64,000 nucleotides of DNA. Source: UBA10103 sp964437185. Its GTDB lineage: Bacteria > Patescibacteriota > Minisyncoccia > Phycocordibacterales > UBA2100. Positions 42,660 to 51,050 of the stretch are shown here, piece by piece; the stretch's first letter is position 1; every line of letters begins with the position of its first letter. Below the pieces are notes generated by a model that made no database searches, was not told the DNA's origin, and saw only the letters and a program-made list of their open reading frames with translations. Made by a program: the position numbers and the translations under genes. The stretch lies in NCBI GenBank assembly GCA_964437185.1, contig CAYTFU010000002.1, positions 50,623 through 114,622 on the forward strand, read 5' to 3'.

Positions 42660-42769
42660 ACGATTTCTGCTTGCCCGTCCGAAGCTTTCCTGACCTTCGT
42701 AGCTTTAGCGAAGTAGGTAGCGAAGGAGGGCCACTTTTTCTCAATTTTGGTATGGTCGTACTTCTTCAT
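42656..42769 (-). CDS. Upstream ORF repeating the LeuRS N-terminus
   Basis: 37 codons. Starts MKKYDHTKIEKKW, matching the LeuRS start MKKYDHRAIERKW; five of the codons that encode the same residue in both use a different codon (AAG/AAA twice, TAC/TAT, GAC/GAT, GAG/GAA). It then reads PSFATYFAKATKVRKASDGQ, derived from a dispersed repeat, and stops at TGA overlapping the leuS ATG (TATGA). TATGAT (minus strand, 42781-42786) lies just upstream. So the leuS transcript probably starts at this ORF, and leuS may depend on translation restart at the overlap. Either a leader ORF or the remnant of the original leuS start. Confidence 0.6.
   Translation of the reverse strand: MKKYDHTKIEKKWPSFATYFAKATKVRKASDGQAEIV
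42661..42735 (-). repeat. Dispersed repeat copy 1 (FAKAT-type)
   Basis: On the minus strand GGCCCTCCTTCGCTA is followed by TTCGCTAAAGCTACGAAGG. The core CCCTCCnTCGCyAArGCTACGAAGG recurs at 56790-56828. I recall translated pieces of this type (SFAKAT, KASDGQ) scattered through Parcubacteria proteins. Here it fills most of the ORF upstream of leuS. Confidence 0.55.
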
Positions 42770-42839
42770 TGGATGAGCGTATCATATCCCTCCGCAAAGG
42801 AAAAACCTCTGCACCAACGGTCCTCTCGCCTCTGCAGCC

Positions 42840-43805
42840 TTACAAATTCTTCATTTTAGAGTACGGAGGGTACCGCTCCGGGTCTATGGTACGTTCAAAA
42901 CATACTCGGCCTGCGGCATGATGCCATACGTCGTTTTCAAGGCTCGCTGCCTTCCCCTCAATCATCGGTGCTGAGACTGGGCGCGCTCCCATGTAACTAT
43001 TCAACTGACCCTCGGCATTGAACACTGCGCAGAGCTCGAAGATCATGCTACCTTTTGCCGAGTACTCATAACTTTCTCCCGTCTGCGGGTCGCGCGGTAC
43101 AATTGTGCCGCTGATAGGATCGTGCAGGTCGCTAAGTAACGAGGGCATTCTTTCTTTACTCTGCCAGTAATTTACGATCATGGATTGTATCGAGACAAGA
43201 TCATTCAACTTCTGATCATCAAGACGCTGCAAGCGAGCCTGAGCCGGAGATCCTACAATAAAGAAACCAGCGATAACAGTGCAGAAAACCAGAAGCAACG
43301 TAGCGACACTGACATAGCGATTGCGCTCAGGGTACTCACTCCAGTAGTTCCAAATATCTGCCAAGAAGTGCATGAGGCCAACCGCGGCCACGAGCAGCAC
43401 AACGAGCGCCTTAAGAATAAACCGAGTCGTTATCTCTTCTCCATTCAGAAATGTATAAAGAACAAAAATCAAATCACCGACAATCGCGGCGCCGGCTACG
43501 AATACGGTCAGGTAGAGCGCCCACCTACGAACCCATATCTCCTTACGTGACTGATCCTTTCTCATATCGCGGCGTATGAGGTACATCAGCGCCAAAAAGG
43601 CTGGAGTGAGGACAATAAGTGCAGCCATCTCCCAGCTTATCCCGCTCTGGTACGGGTCCGAGGGATAGTAATCCAGAGGATCCGGCATTGCATAATCCAC
43701 GTAGTTCCACACGAGCGCGATGTAATTAAAAACCGCCACGTAGAGCGCTATAACAGCCCCGGCCCACAGGAAGAAATCCTTTGGTGTTACTTTTGAGGTA
43801 TTCAT
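42840..43805 (-). CDS. DUF5671-like membrane protein
   Basis: 321 residues. Five or so membrane helices (about 11-33, 60-75, 95-118, 130-150, 168-187) followed by a soluble C-terminal part with DDQKLNDLVSIQSMIVNYWQSKERMPSLLSDL and DPQTGESYEYS, a pattern typical of the DUF5671-containing proteins frequent in Parcubacteria. The soluble part resembles pilin-like periplasmic domains (length-control of a processed peptide: QSMIVNYW, LP.L..L, DP.TG..Y.Y). Function unknown. Confidence 0.65.
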   Translation of the reverse strand: MNTSKVTPKDFFLWAGAVIALYVAVFNYIALVWNYVDYAMPDPLDYYPSDPYQSGISWEMAALIVLTPAFLALMYLIRRDMRKDQSRKEIWVRRWALYLTVFVAGAAIVGDLIFVLYTFLNGEEITTRFILKALVVLLVAAVGLMHFLADIWNYWSEYPERNRYVSVATLLLVFCTVIAGFFIVGSPAQARLQRLDDQKLNDLVSIQSMIVNYWQSKERMPSLLSDLHDPISGTIVPRDPQTGESYEYSAKGSMIFELCAVFNAEGQLNSYMGARPVSAPMIEGKAASLENDVWHHAAGRVCFERTIDPERYPPYSKMKNL

Positions 43806-43811
43806 GTTCGT

Positions 43812-44072
43812 TTATTTAATTGTTAAACGTGCCTCTATGCGAGATATCCGCTTATCGTGTTGAAAAACTGCTTCTGCATCCTTATCGACAGCCTTCGAAA
43901 TAATCTTTACTTCACGAACAATCTCGTCAATCTTTTTTAACTGACCATTAGTACTAAAAGCCCTTTCAATCATCCTCTCAACATCATTTTTTGTTGGCAA
44001 CTCTGCCACCTGCTCTCCCAGAGAAACAACCGCCTTCAATACCGACCCTAGCGATGCCTTCGGCTTTACCAT
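43812..44072 (-). CDS. Small coiled-coil protein
   Basis: 86 residues from the chosen start MVKPKASLGSVLKAVVSLG. Mostly helical with heptad character (LPTKNDVERMIERAF, KIDEIVREVKIISKAV, RISRIEARLTIK). TKNDV near the middle recalls TKEDI in the coiled-coil gene at 20480, so it may belong to the same loose family. Start at 44072 because TATACC (minus strand, 44081-44086) ends 8 bases before it. Confidence 0.55.
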   Translation of the reverse strand: MVKPKASLGSVLKAVVSLGEQVAELPTKNDVERMIERAFSTNGQLKKIDEIVREVKIISKAVDKDAEAVFQHDKRISRIEARLTIK

Positions 44073-44144
44073 AAAGGAATGGTATATCGCCCGAAACAAA
44101 AGTCAAAGTGCAGACTGCGCGTGCAGGCATGAGCACTACAGACA

Positions 44145-45245
44145 CTAACTATGCAAGAACTCCATCACGTCGCCGTCCTGTACGATGTATTCTTTACCCT
44201 CGGTACGCAAGACTCCCTTATCCCGCGCCTTTGACCACGATCCGGCTCCGAGCAAAACGTCCCATTGCACCACCTCGGCGCGGATAAACCTGTCTCGAAA
44301 ATCGCTGTGTATCGCTGCGCCAGCCTCTGGCGCGGTCGAGCCTCGATGTATCGTCCAGGCGCGCGTCTCTTTCTCTCCTGTCGTAAAGAATGAGATAAGA
44401 TCGAGAAGTGCGTACCCTCCCTTGATGAGCGCATCAAGTCCATCGTCGGCCACTCCGAGCTCGCGACGAAAATCCCCCTTTTCGTCTTCATGCACATCCG
44501 AGAGATCATTTTCAACACCCGCGTCCACGACAACGTATCCCGCGCCCTCGCCATCAAGAAATTCTTTCAGCTCACGCCAACGAGGTCCGCCTTCCGCATC
44601 CACATTGACCGTTCCACTTTTTCTGTTGAGCACGTACAAAATCGGTTTCATAGTGAGTAACTGAAAACTCTTAGCGACCTCTCCCTCACGCTCATCAAGC
44701 AATACCGTTCGCGCAGCCTTACCCGCCTTAAGTGAAGGCACAATTTTTCGGAGCACGTCGCGCTCGGTAATTAATTCTTTATCTCCCCCCTTGGAATCGC
44801 GCTCCAGACGATCGAGCCGCTTTTCGGCGCTCTGGAGGTCGGCGAGCACGAGCTCCATGTTGATGATTTCGATATCGTGCCGTGGATCTACTTCACCTGC
44901 GACATGATGCACGTCTTCGTCATCGAACATCCGCACCACCTGCGCAATTGCATCAACCTCTCGAATGTGTGTGAGAAATTGATTACCGAGTCCCTCCCCC
45001 TCCGAAGCCCCCTTTACGAGCCCCGCAATATCCACGAACTCAACTATAGCGGGGACAATTTTCTGAGTGTTAGACATCTTTGAGAGAGCCTGCAATCGAT
45101 GATCCGGCACAGCAACAACACCCACCGAAGGATCAATGGTGCAAAAAGGGTAATTCTCGGCAGGTACGCCCTTGCGCGTGAGCGCATTAAAAAGGGTCGA
45201 TTTGCCAACGTTTGGCAATCCCACAATTCCAATTGAAAGCCCCAT
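44145..45245 (-). CDS. ychF: Redox-regulated ATPase YchF (Obg family)
   Basis: 366 residues, full length. G1 loop GLPNVGKSTLFNALT, switch region FVDIAGLVKGASEGEGLGNQFLTHIREVDAI, a coiled-coil insert (about 130-160), and the C-terminal TGS domain (AWTIHRGSTAPEAGAAIHSDFRDRFIRAEVV). YchF prefers ATP and binds ribosomes. TAGGAT ends 9 bases before the ATG. Confidence 0.95.
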   Translation of the reverse strand: MGLSIGIVGLPNVGKSTLFNALTRKGVPAENYPFCTIDPSVGVVAVPDHRLQALSKMSNTQKIVPAIVEFVDIAGLVKGASEGEGLGNQFLTHIREVDAIAQVVRMFDDEDVHHVAGEVDPRHDIEIINMELVLADLQSAEKRLDRLERDSKGGDKELITERDVLRKIVPSLKAGKAARTVLLDEREGEVAKSFQLLTMKPILYVLNRKSGTVNVDAEGGPRWRELKEFLDGEGAGYVVVDAGVENDLSDVHEDEKGDFRRELGVADDGLDALIKGGYALLDLISFFTTGEKETRAWTIHRGSTAPEAGAAIHSDFRDRFIRAEVVQWDVLLGAGSWSKARDKGVLRTEGKEYIVQDGDVMEFLHS

Positions 45246-45290
45246 AATCGGCTCATCCTAACAGTTTTCCGGGATTTTTCTATGTCGGCG

Positions 45291-45884
45291 CTATCGGCCG
45301 AGACGACCGAGCTCCTGGACTTCAGCGAGCCAACGAGCCTTCCGAGAAGCTGGAATATTTTCTGAAGGGCCAAACCAGGTAGATCGGACGGAAAATCCCG
45401 CAAACCAAAGAATCCCCCACCGTAGCTGCGCGTTTACATTGCCCGGCAGAAAACGAACAAGCCAGGGGGGCGTACCACTCGTGAGAATAGTCCGAGCCGT
45501 CTTGCCTCTGAAAAGACGATGCCAAAAAATTGTTCGTCGACCCGCCGGCGTTTTGATGTATCGAAATGCCGATCCGGGAAGCCACGCGCGGTCAAACAAT
45601 CCCTTCAAGAGTGCAGGCATCCCCACCCACCAGACAGGGTAAATGATTACAAAGTGATCCGCCTCGACAAGAAGACGTTGAAATTTTTGCAGATCAGGTT
45701 CGAGCGCTTGCATCGCACGGTAACCCTTGTGCAGTACGGGATCAAACTGCATATCGCCGAGGTTGAGTCGATTTACCGTGTGGCCCGATTTTAGAGCGGC
45801 CGCACAATACTCATTCGCAATTTCTCCGCAAAATCCAGACGAATCCGAGTGCCCGAGAAGCACGAATATTTTCTTATGATTCAT
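45291..45884 (-). CDS. Flavodoxin-like NAD(P)H oxidoreductase
   Basis: 197 residues of the KefF/MdaB-like family: N-terminal strand and loop KIFVLLGHSDSSGFCGEIANEY, DHFVIIYPVWWVGMPALLKGLFDRAW (the family's P.WW..P..LK...D signature), and a C-terminal FGPSENIP region. Expected FMN/FAD-dependent quinone or general reductase in the cytoplasm. TACACT (minus strand) ends 7 bases before the ATG. Confidence 0.85.
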   Translation of the reverse strand: MNHKKIFVLLGHSDSSGFCGEIANEYCAAALKSGHTVNRLNLGDMQFDPVLHKGYRAMQALEPDLQKFQRLLVEADHFVIIYPVWWVGMPALLKGLFDRAWLPGSAFRYIKTPAGRRTIFWHRLFRGKTARTILTSGTPPWLVRFLPGNVNAQLRWGILWFAGFSVRSTWFGPSENIPASRKARWLAEVQELGRLGR

Positions 45885-45887
45885 GGG

Positions 45888-46415
45888 TCAGAGTGTATCA
45901 CGCCGCACCATGGTCTCTCGCTCTAACTTTTCCGCACGCTCTTTCTCTGCTTCTGTTTCAAATTCATCCACAACATCATGCTTTCCGATCTGGCCGAGCC
46001 GGAACGCTCGCACTGTTTTTAAGCTGAAATAAAAGGAAGACAAAAATATTATTGCAATGGTGAGTCGGAGGATAAAGGATATTGGGCTAGATGTATCGTA
46101 CTGCAAAATGCCCCACGTGCCGTACACGAGGACTCCCACTCCAGAAGCAATAGTACTTCCCATAGAAACAGCCGGATCCTTTGGACTGGTTAACGCTGCA
46201 AGAGCGACAATAACCAACGCGCCCACCACCATGAAAGGAAACTCGACGCGCAAGTTACTTCCGTAGAGAGGCGCGCCGATAAGCATAAGCGTCGCGGCCC
46301 CGATCAAAAGTTGCCGAGCGTATGAACCGTAGTAGTGAGGAATATGCTCAAAGTGCCCAAGGCCTGGCATGTTCCATATCGAATCAACACGGCCGCCGTC
46401 TCCACCTTCTGACAT
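45888..46415 (-). CDS. Small membrane protein, unknown function
   Basis: 175 residues from the chosen start MSEGGDGGRVDSIW. Four membrane helices (about 36-51, 57-75, 84-102, 113-131) and a charged C-terminal tail (DEFETEAEKERAEKLERETM). No family recognised. The longer frame upstream overlaps the RNHCP gene; the start was chosen at the first ATG outside that gene. Three bases separate it from the flavodoxin-like gene start. Confidence 0.6.
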   Translation of the reverse strand: MSEGGDGGRVDSIWNMPGLGHFEHIPHYYGSYARQLLIGAATLMLIGAPLYGSNLRVEFPFMVVGALVIVALAALTSPKDPAVSMGSTIASGVGVLVYGTWGILQYDTSSPISFILRLTIAIIFLSSFYFSLKTVRAFRLGQIGKHDVVDEFETEAEKERAEKLERETMVRRDTL

Positions 46416-46432
46416 GTCACAATGATGACACG

Positions 46433-46726
46433 CTATTGTTTTCCCGCAAGTGCGAGTATTGCCTTTGTATCGTCTTCGCCTTTCACCGCATTGCGGTGGG
46501 TGTATCCACAGCTCTCGCATAGGTGGATAATCCGATATTGATTCGTTGAGCCCTCTATTCTCAAAGGCTTCATCATTCCCCCACAGGTAGCCGCTCTGTC
46601 GCCAGGATGAACGTCTACGTGCTTACTCCAAAGGCATCGTGGGCAATGATTTGTGTATCCGCTCCCCTTCACTTGCGCGCCACAATGTTCGCACGCAAAA
46701 TTCTCGACCGTTTTCGTAAAACTCAT
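46433..46726 (-). CDS. RNHCP-domain zinc protein
   Basis: 97 residues with CxxC pairs at FACEHCG, NHCPRCLWSKHVD and HLCESCGYTHRNA and the middle Cys in RAATCGGMM. The phrase RNxxxxxD near the end and NHCP in the middle are the family's namesake. Probably a small nucleic-acid or redox zinc protein; role unknown. TACTTT ends 6 bases before the ATG. Confidence 0.8.
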   Translation of the reverse strand: MSFTKTVENFACEHCGAQVKGSGYTNHCPRCLWSKHVDVHPGDRAATCGGMMKPLRIEGSTNQYRIIHLCESCGYTHRNAVKGEDDTKAILALAGKQ

Positions 46727-46761
46727 TGGTAGAAAGTACCCCGATATCGGGCGGCCCGCAA

Positions 46762-47985
46762 CTACTGAATCGTTACCACCGTATTTTTACTCGTCGCGGT
46801 GCCTGCGGAGTTGGTGCATTGCAACGCGAGAGAAATAGTGCCCGCGATTGACGTGAGTGGCGCACCCAATACCTTCGCCCCTTCACCCCCTATCGCAAAC
46901 GGCTGCCCGTTTTGCGACACAGTGCAAGACCCCGCTTGCATTCCGACGGATGACCAAACGATAAGCGTGCTGCCATTTCTCGTAACGGTCGGTGATTGCG
47001 CAATGATGAGCGATGCAGACGACATTGCAATTTGGGGAGTCGTACTCGATGTTTGACCGACTCCAGGAGAACTTGTCGCGCCCGTAGATATTCCACTACC
47101 TGTTCCAGTCTGCGAACCACTATTGGTACCTGATCCCTGCGTCGAGCCGCCCGTTCCACCCCCGCCGCTTGCACCAGACCCCCCACTTGTACTTGTGCTA
47201 CCAAGGCCAGCCAACCACTGAGCTAGCCCTGCGGCAATACTAGGCGTGGCGGATGTGTTGTAATTTGTTTGAAAAGTTCGGTATGGATCGGCCGTTGGCG
47301 GAATGAAGGTAGGAGGATAGTACTCGTTCATGCCCACATCCGCATCACTGAACGCCAGCGAGATTCCGGATGCATCTACATAGTTACCAGGCACGTTCAC
47401 CGCAACCCCCGCCACTTTCAATTTCGCTGCAAAAGAATTCAAAATATCCGTGTACGTTTTTCCAGCAAAGATTTTTGGATTGTACAGCGTTTCTTTCACA
47501 AACACCGTCGAAGCGAGTGCATTTGGAGTCTGCATGTAGCCAGCAATAAACCTCACCGACCCGGCTTGGCCTAGGAAATGGCCTAAGTAAAGACCGAGGG
47601 ATGGGTCAATTTTTGCCTGAATAAAAAGTTTTTCATTTCTGTCTAATGTTTCTCTCAGTGCAAAGGCGGTTACCTTGGCGGAGGTCACGGGATCTCGTCG
47701 GCTTTCCAATCTAAGCGAGCTACCGTACAGAGCTTTAGTAGCGCGCAACCATGAATCCTCAGTCCATTGGAACATTCCGACAGCGGTCGAAGTAGTATTC
47801 GCGATGGTTGCGTTACCGTTACTCTCTATATTTGCAATTTTTCCCAAAATACCTACAGGCAACCGATACTGTTTTGTTTCCAGTTCAAAAAAGATTTGAT
47901 TCAGAGATACGGTGATGAGGGCGTTCGCAGACCCGAAAAGAAAAAGAACTACGAGCGCTCCTAAAATAACCGGTCGCCTTAGCAT
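46762..47985 (-). CDS. Secreted lysozyme/transglycosylase-like protein with Ser/Gly linker and C-terminal domain
   Basis: 407 residues. Signal peptide or anchor (MLRRPVILGALVVLFLFGSANA), a goose-lysozyme/SLT-like catalytic domain with the likely acid Glu in IANIESNGNATI and the substrate segment TSTAVGMFQWTEDSW, then a low-complexity Ser/Gly/Thr linker (about 260-315) and a C-terminal domain of about 85 residues (SASLIIAQSPTVTRNGSTLIVWSSVGM). The same C-terminal domain ends the next gene upstream. TATAAT (minus strand) ends 6 bases before the ATG. Likely cuts peptidoglycan at the cell surface. Confidence 0.8.
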   Translation of the reverse strand: MLRRPVILGALVVLFLFGSANALITVSLNQIFFELETKQYRLPVGILGKIANIESNGNATIANTTSTAVGMFQWTEDSWLRATKALYGSSLRLESRRDPVTSAKVTAFALRETLDRNEKLFIQAKIDPSLGLYLGHFLGQAGSVRFIAGYMQTPNALASTVFVKETLYNPKIFAGKTYTDILNSFAAKLKVAGVAVNVPGNYVDASGISLAFSDADVGMNEYYPPTFIPPTADPYRTFQTNYNTSATPSIAAGLAQWLAGLGSTSTSGGSGASGGGGTGGSTQGSGTNSGSQTGTGSGISTGATSSPGVGQTSSTTPQIAMSSASLIIAQSPTVTRNGSTLIVWSSVGMQAGSCTVSQNGQPFAIGGEGAKVLGAPLTSIAGTISLALQCTNSAGTATSKNTVVTIQ

Positions 47986-47991
47986 TTGATC

Positions 47992-47997
47992 ATTATA
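47992..47997 (-). promoter_or_regulatory. -10 box of the lysozyme-like gene (leaderless)
   Basis: TATAAT on the minus strand, ending 6 bases before the ATG at 47985. Confidence 0.65.
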
Positions 47998-48054
47998 TAC
48001 TCACTCCTTAATGAAGGATGGAATTGTGTTGAAAACCTTTAGCGATGCGTCGTG

Positions 48055-49338
48055 TTATTGGACGACTATATCAACGACACGGCGATTCAAAACGCCACCG
48101 AAATCGGTGCAGTCGAACTTAATCGTGGTCGTACCGGATTGTGAAGTGTGTGGGACACTAAGAACCGAACTCCCCTCCGAACCGACTCCAAAAGGAATGT
48201 CGTTTTGGGTAATGGTGCACGATGTAGGGATCATACCGACAGAGGTCCACGCAATAACGGTGCTTCCATTGCGCGGAATGCTGCGAGTTTGCGCAATGAT
48301 GAGCGAGGCAGCGGGAATTGACCTCGTTGACGTGGAGTAAATCGGGGTAACCGAGACCGCGGGAGGTTGAGTGGTTGGCTGAGTCTGCATCGGGGTCCCG
48401 CCAGTTGTGTACCCCTGATTTGTCGTCATTGGGTTAAACGCTTGCATCGGCGGCATCGGCGGTGGAGGCGGCATAAACGGTGTCGGAGAAAACATCGGCT
48501 GGGACATGTATGGCATCGATTGTCCGCATGGCATAAGCATCATCGGGGCAGTGCTCACCATACACATCTGATTTTGCTGAGTCGGGTTATAGGGATTTCC
48601 AAAAGGATTTCCACCCATTACGTTGTTTCCAACGGCCGAATACGCAGTGCCCGTTTCGTCGGATACCCATATTCCGTTCGGAGGGACGGGTGGCTGCATG
48701 CCGCCGATGGTGCCGGAAGGCTCAATGTGCCACGGCTCAACAACCATTGGGTAGCGAAGCCCAAAACCCGAGTAATTCCGGTGTGCCCATGCACACGAAG
48801 ATATTTGTGCGATACAATCGGCAGTTGCTTGCGATCCGACTCCCGAACCTTTCAATTTTCCCTCGTAGTGAAGATCGGCGGCGAGGCCATAATTGTGTTT
48901 TGATTGCCCTGGCGGCGCAACGGGAGCTCCCGTCCTTCCTGCAGCAACATACGTTGCGTACATTTGTTTTTGGCGTTCAACGGATCTGTATCCCGATACA
49001 ATAGTGATATTTTTTCCCTCTGCGGCCGCCAGTTTCGTCAACCCATACAGTCTGCAGGCAAATATAGGATTCAAACCGCTTACATCGGTGGGATAACCGG
49101 ATCTGTTGATTTGTTGCAGGTACAAAAACGGATTTTCGGTGCAGCCGCCATAGATGAGCGGTTTATCTCTATCGCAAAACTGCCCACCTGCTGGAATGGT
49201 CACGCCCGCCGCCTTCAGGCCTTCTTTTTCTTCCGGAGTAATCTCGTGGCAGCCAGGATCTATCTCCCCATACGACGCCGAGGGCAAAATTATTACTACA
49301 AGCAGCACCAGACCTGAGAGGACTTTTGCCAAGTTCAC
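48055..49338 (-). CDS. Secreted VanY/M15-type D,D-carboxypeptidase with the same C-terminal domain
   Basis: 427 residues from GTG 49338, giving a clean signal peptide (MNLAKVLSGLVLLVVIILPSASYG). Zinc peptidase motifs SKHNYGLAADLH (H and D) and VEPWHIEP (H), with the fold strand ITIVSGYRS. Then a Met/Pro/Gln-rich low-complexity linker and the C-terminal domain AASLIIAQTRSIPRNGSTVIAWTSVGM shared with the neighbouring lysozyme-like protein. TACACT ends 7 bases before the GTG, which is why GTG is preferred over the ATG at 49362 (inside and ahead of the box). Confidence 0.85.
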   Translation of the reverse strand: MNLAKVLSGLVLLVVIILPSASYGEIDPGCHEITPEEKEGLKAAGVTIPAGGQFCDRDKPLIYGGCTENPFLYLQQINRSGYPTDVSGLNPIFACRLYGLTKLAAAEGKNITIVSGYRSVERQKQMYATYVAAGRTGAPVAPPGQSKHNYGLAADLHYEGKLKGSGVGSQATADCIAQISSCAWAHRNYSGFGLRYPMVVEPWHIEPSGTIGGMQPPVPPNGIWVSDETGTAYSAVGNNVMGGNPFGNPYNPTQQNQMCMVSTAPMMLMPCGQSMPYMSQPMFSPTPFMPPPPPMPPMQAFNPMTTNQGYTTGGTPMQTQPTTQPPAVSVTPIYSTSTRSIPAASLIIAQTRSIPRNGSTVIAWTSVGMIPTSCTITQNDIPFGVGSEGSSVLSVPHTSQSGTTTIKFDCTDFGGVLNRRVVDIVVQ

Positions 49339-49345
49339 GATTAAA

Positions 49346-49351
49346 AGTGTA
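49346..49351 (-). promoter_or_regulatory. -10 box of the VanY-like gene (leaderless, GTG start)
   Basis: TACACT on the minus strand, 7 bases before GTG 49338. It restores a normal signal peptide at the N-terminus, which supports the choice. Confidence 0.55.
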
Positions 49352-49421
49352 GCACACAGCAAAAGCTCGACGACGGCTCGTCGGTTGAAATTGTGAACTA
49401 CGCTCCGACTCGTGGGTTCGG

Positions 49422-49673
49422 TTACAACAACACAACCGCCTTGTTACTTGAGCACTCCACAACACCGGATTCGATTTGAAATTCCCGCGTTTCGCCCGCA
49501 GCGTTGAGCACGCGAATCGTTCCTTTCTTCAGCGTCGTCACGATCGGTTCATGGTGCGGAAGAATGGTGAACACACCCGCAGCGCCCGGGAGCGTTGCCG
49601 ATCGTGCTTGGCTGTCGAAACGCGTCTCGCCGACACTTGCGATCGTAAGCAAAAAAGTGTTTGGCTGATGCAT
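49422..49673 (-). CDS. atpC: F1 ATP synthase subunit epsilon, short
   Basis: 83 residues: only the N-terminal beta-sandwich (TFLLTIASVGETRFDSQARSATLPGAAGVFTILPHHEPIVTTL, then ESGVVECSSNKAVVLL). The C-terminal helical hairpin that inhibits ATP hydrolysis in many bacteria is absent. Last gene of the atp operon, one base after atpD. Confidence 0.9.
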   Translation of the reverse strand: MHQPNTFLLTIASVGETRFDSQARSATLPGAAGVFTILPHHEPIVTTLKKGTIRVLNAAGETREFQIESGVVECSSNKAVVLL

Positions 49674-49674
49674 A

Positions 49675-51048
49675 CTACGCGGCCTTCACTTCATCGATTC
49701 CGCCCTTCATGTAGAACATCTGCTCGTTTTGGGTATCGTGTTTACCAGCGAGAATGTCTGCAAAAGCGCGCACAGTCTCGGCGAGTGTTACGTACTTACC
49801 CTTCGCGCCGGTGAAGGTCTCGGCCACGGCAAACGGCTGCGAGAGGAAACGTTGAATCTTTCGCGCGCGATACACAAGCTTTTTGTCCTCCTCAGAAAGC
49901 TCTTCGATACCGAGAATTGCGATGATGTCCTGCAGATCCTTATAGCGCTGAAGCACGCGGCGAGTTTCGTTGGCCACTCGGTAGTGTTCTTCGCCTACGA
50001 TTTCCGGCGTAAGCGCAGTCGAGCCAGATTCCAACGGGTCGATGGCAGGGTAAATGCCGAGCGATGCAAGCTGACGCGAGAGCACGATGGTTGAATCGAG
50101 GTGAGAGAAGGTGGTGGCGGGCGCGGGATCGGTGAGGTCGTCGGCTGGCACATAGATGGCCTGCACGGAAGTGATAGAGCCCTCAGTGGTTGAAGTGATG
50201 CGCTCCTGAAGGAGGCCCATTTCGTTGGCGAGAGTTGGCTGATATCCCACAGCCGACGGCACGCGCCCAAGGAGCGAAGAAACTTCCGATCCCGCCTGCA
50301 CAAAGCGAAAGACGTTGTCCATGAAGAAAAGTACGTCTTTGCCGCCCTCGTCGCGAAATGCCTCGGCCATCGTAAGACCTGAGAGCGCAACGCGAGCGCG
50401 TGCTCCCGGCACTTCGTTCATCTGCCCGAAGACGAGCGCGGTCTTCTCGAGCACTCCAGAATCTTTCATTTCATGGTAGAGGTCGTTGCCTTCGCGCACG
50501 CGCTCGCCGACGCCGGCAAACACCGAGTACCCGCCGTGCTCGGAAGCAACGTTGTGAATGAGCTCCTGAATGAGCACGGTTTTGCCGACGCCTGCGCCGC
50601 CGAAAAGTCCGACCTTACCACCCTTGATGAAAGGCGCGAGAAGATCGATCGCCTTAATACCTGTCTCGAAAAGTTCGGCTTTTGTGGATTGGCGTACGAA
50701 CGACGGTGGGTCTTGGTGAATCGGAAGCCTCTTTACATCCTTCGCTACCGCAGGCTTTCCGTCGATCGGATCACCCACCACATTAAACATGCGCCCGAGA
50801 GCGGCCTCCCCGACCGGCACACTAATCGGCGCTCCCGTGTCGGATACCTCAACCTCCCTCGCAAGATCAGCGGTGTCTTGCATCGCGATGCATCGTGCGC
50901 GATTGAGCCCGAGATGCTGCACGACTTCGAGTGTCATCGTCCCGTTCTTTCGAGACACGTGAAGGGCGTTCTTAATAGCTGGCAGCCCCTGGTCGAAACG
51001 CACGTCAACGACTGGCCCGATAATTTGTGTGATAGTTCCTTTAGACAT
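49675..51048 (-). CDS. atpD: F1 ATP synthase subunit beta
   Basis: 457 residues. Walker A GGAGVGKTVLIQELI, catalytic region GERVREGNDLYHEM, Walker B KDVLFFMDNVFRFVQ (the usual IDNIFRF is MDNVFRF), and the DELSEED region as EELSEEDKK. Catalytic subunit. Upstream of it, between atpG and atpD, is a coiled-coil gene that is not part of the canonical operon. Confidence 0.97.
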   Translation of the reverse strand: MSKGTITQIIGPVVDVRFDQGLPAIKNALHVSRKNGTMTLEVVQHLGLNRARCIAMQDTADLAREVEVSDTGAPISVPVGEAALGRMFNVVGDPIDGKPAVAKDVKRLPIHQDPPSFVRQSTKAELFETGIKAIDLLAPFIKGGKVGLFGGAGVGKTVLIQELIHNVASEHGGYSVFAGVGERVREGNDLYHEMKDSGVLEKTALVFGQMNEVPGARARVALSGLTMAEAFRDEGGKDVLFFMDNVFRFVQAGSEVSSLLGRVPSAVGYQPTLANEMGLLQERITSTTEGSITSVQAIYVPADDLTDPAPATTFSHLDSTIVLSRQLASLGIYPAIDPLESGSTALTPEIVGEEHYRVANETRRVLQRYKDLQDIIAILGIEELSEEDKKLVYRARKIQRFLSQPFAVAETFTGAKGKYVTLAETVRAFADILAGKHDTQNEQMFYMKGGIDEVKAA

Positions 51049-51050
51049 AT

